Shown here piece by piece: positions 62,641-64,000 of a stretch of 64,000 bases of DNA (positions within the stretch are counted from its first letter, which is position 1; every line of letters begins with the position of its first letter). The translations under genes and the position numbers were made by a program. The DNA is taken from contig JAFMOC010000091.1 in assembly GCA_019802505.1 (NCBI GenBank), forward strand, positions 903,501 to 967,500, in the 5' to 3' direction. Source of the DNA: Corydoras sp. C115 (taxonomy: Eukaryota > Chordata > Actinopteri > Siluriformes > Callichthyidae). A model generated the notes under the pieces. The model was not told the DNA's origin, did no database searches, and saw only the letters and a program-made list of their open reading frames with translations.

Positions 62641-63571
62641 AAATTAATAAATAAAATTAAATAAAATTTAATTAAAAAACACACCTGGAAAGCTAAAACC
62701 ATTAGCCACTGAATGGATGTTGTGGTCACCCAAGCCAGAAACGGTTTTCTACATTGTGAATTATTACTATTAGTTTTTTTTTTTTTTTTTAAGCTTTGTC
62801 ATGGTTAGGTTTGTTGTTGGAGGTTTCGGTATGGCTGTAAAATAAATGGATGGCCATGTGTTTATGTTCTGGGTAATTCAGACATGTTGGTAATTCCAAA
62901 AGTTTCTCTCTTTAACTGTATACACTATGATGCAGAACAGTACAGTAGGAGAGTTGTTTATTGCAAAAGCATACACCACATAGATGATGGTTTAGAAAAG
63001 AAATTGTTGCATCATTTAAAATTTGTAAACGTGTGGCTTCAAAATCAATAAGAAGTTCCTGAAAAACAAAAGTAGGACACATTCTGGAATTAATTCATTA
63101 TCATTAACATCATCATCTGGTATCGATACTTTAATGTAATACTTTAAACAAAATGTCTTTCGTAATTTGCTAATTTCCAAAGCTCTCAATAACAGAAGGT
63201 GGTTTTTGTGGGATTGTGTGCGTAGGGTTTGACCTGGAATACAAGTTTGTCGAAGAACATGAAGAAAACACCCATTGTAATGAAATCCATAAAATAATAA
63301 ATCTATAGATCTAGTTATAATTAAACATTCTGGAATTAACTGCGCAGCCCGGATGTGGCGCAGGAAAAGCTTCAAACAATAGCTCACAGATTAGTGGATT
63401 TAGGTGGTTACTGTTGCGCAAGTGAGATTAACATTCACTCCCATTTCTCTAGCGTCATGAGGAAACCATAAGAAAACCATGAGGAAACCTTTACTGCTTT
63501 ACTCTTTTTTAGGCCCAAAATTATATAAAGCAAATTGCATTTACATTCCTGTTTACACAAAGTCAATATTT

Positions 63572-63835
63572 GGACGGCACAGTGTTGTAGTGGTTAGCAT
63601 GTTCTCCTCTCAGCGCTGGGGATCTAGGTTCGCCGCATGTTTGTGTGGTTTCACTGGGTTTTCTGGCTTCCTCCCACTCTAAAAAGATGGATTCAAGGTG
63701 AATAGAATGCTCTAAATTGCCCCATATAGCATGTGTGTCGTCTGAGTTAGTGTGTACCCAGTAATCGATTGGCACCCTGACATGGGTGTATCCTCCCAGC
63801 ACCCAAAACATTCTCCCCTGGATGGAGATGAGGAA
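63572..63835 (+). repeat. SINE, near window end
   Basis: Head to the CTCCCCTGGATGG block, with the tail replaced by unrelated sequence. Confidence 0.75.
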
Positions 63836-64000
63836 CTTAATCCATCAGGAACCCTTTAAAGTAAGTAGCTTTTTTGTCCATATGGTAACCATGTGAATAA
63901 ATCAGCAAATTTAATGTTAAAAATGCATCATCTTAAAAAACTTGTGAACTTAAATATAATAAACAAGTGTTTTTTTTATTATTTTTTTTATCTGCTTTGG

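Larger units (their letters stand above)
60216..64000. other. Upstream of il1b: repeat-rich, no gene seen
   Basis: Contains the (AAT)n higher-order array (60823-61170), a SINE flanked by (AT)n tracts (61818-62237), a tRNA-like SINE head (62568-62640) and a SINE copy (63572-63835). No open frame resembles a protein. Confidence 0.5.

Overview
The window looks like a gene-dense stretch of a teleost fish genome. The genes have many short introns with GT/AG splice sites on the minus strand, the proteins are vertebrate, and the intergenic and intronic DNA is full of tRNA-derived SINEs, (CA)n/(AT)n microsatellites and short DNA-transposon-like repeats. The dominant SINE resembles the Mermaid/Merman type I recall from catfish, so a siluriform is possible, but this is a weak inference.

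All six protein-coding genes I can support lie on the minus strand and all appear complete. In window order they are: zfyve16/endofin (3728-17620, 17 coding exons, about 1405 aa), ocln/occludin (23793-29050, 8 coding exons, about 500 aa), marveld2/tricellulin (30903-35164, 6 coding exons), an erap1-like M1 aminopeptidase (39067-47154, 18 coding exons, about 923 aa), the intronless purb (54031-54990, 319 aa) and il1b (57976-59918, 6 coding exons, 285 aa). I built exon models by reading splice sites and checking that codon phase joins; the phase closes for every gene except one junction in marveld2.

Functionally the block is mixed. Occludin and tricellulin are tight-junction MARVEL proteins sharing a C-terminal occludin/ELL coiled-coil domain, and they sit head-to-tail, so they look like an ancient tandem pair. 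Endofin is an endosomal FYVE-domain scaffold. The ERAP1-like enzyme trims peptides in the ER for MHC class I. PURB is a single-stranded nucleic-acid-binding regulator. IL-1 beta is the inflammatory cytokine. I see no operon-like logic or dedicated new system linking them.

The spaces between genes (1-3700, 19900-23790, 29400-30900, 35200-39060, 47190-50400, 55090-57970, 60250-64000) hold more than 30 SINE copies or fragments, several with clear target-site duplications, nested insertions, a 490-bp tandem duplication, a TIR-bearing MITE-like element, an (AAT)n array with higher-order structure and a C-rich minisatellite. The most interesting regulatory candidates are a GC-rich island inside zfyve16 that ends in a good minus-strand splice donor (a possible internal promoter for a FYVE-less endofin), a compact TATA/kappaB-like il1b promoter, and exons of ocln and marveld2 whose splice sites abut unstable repeats.
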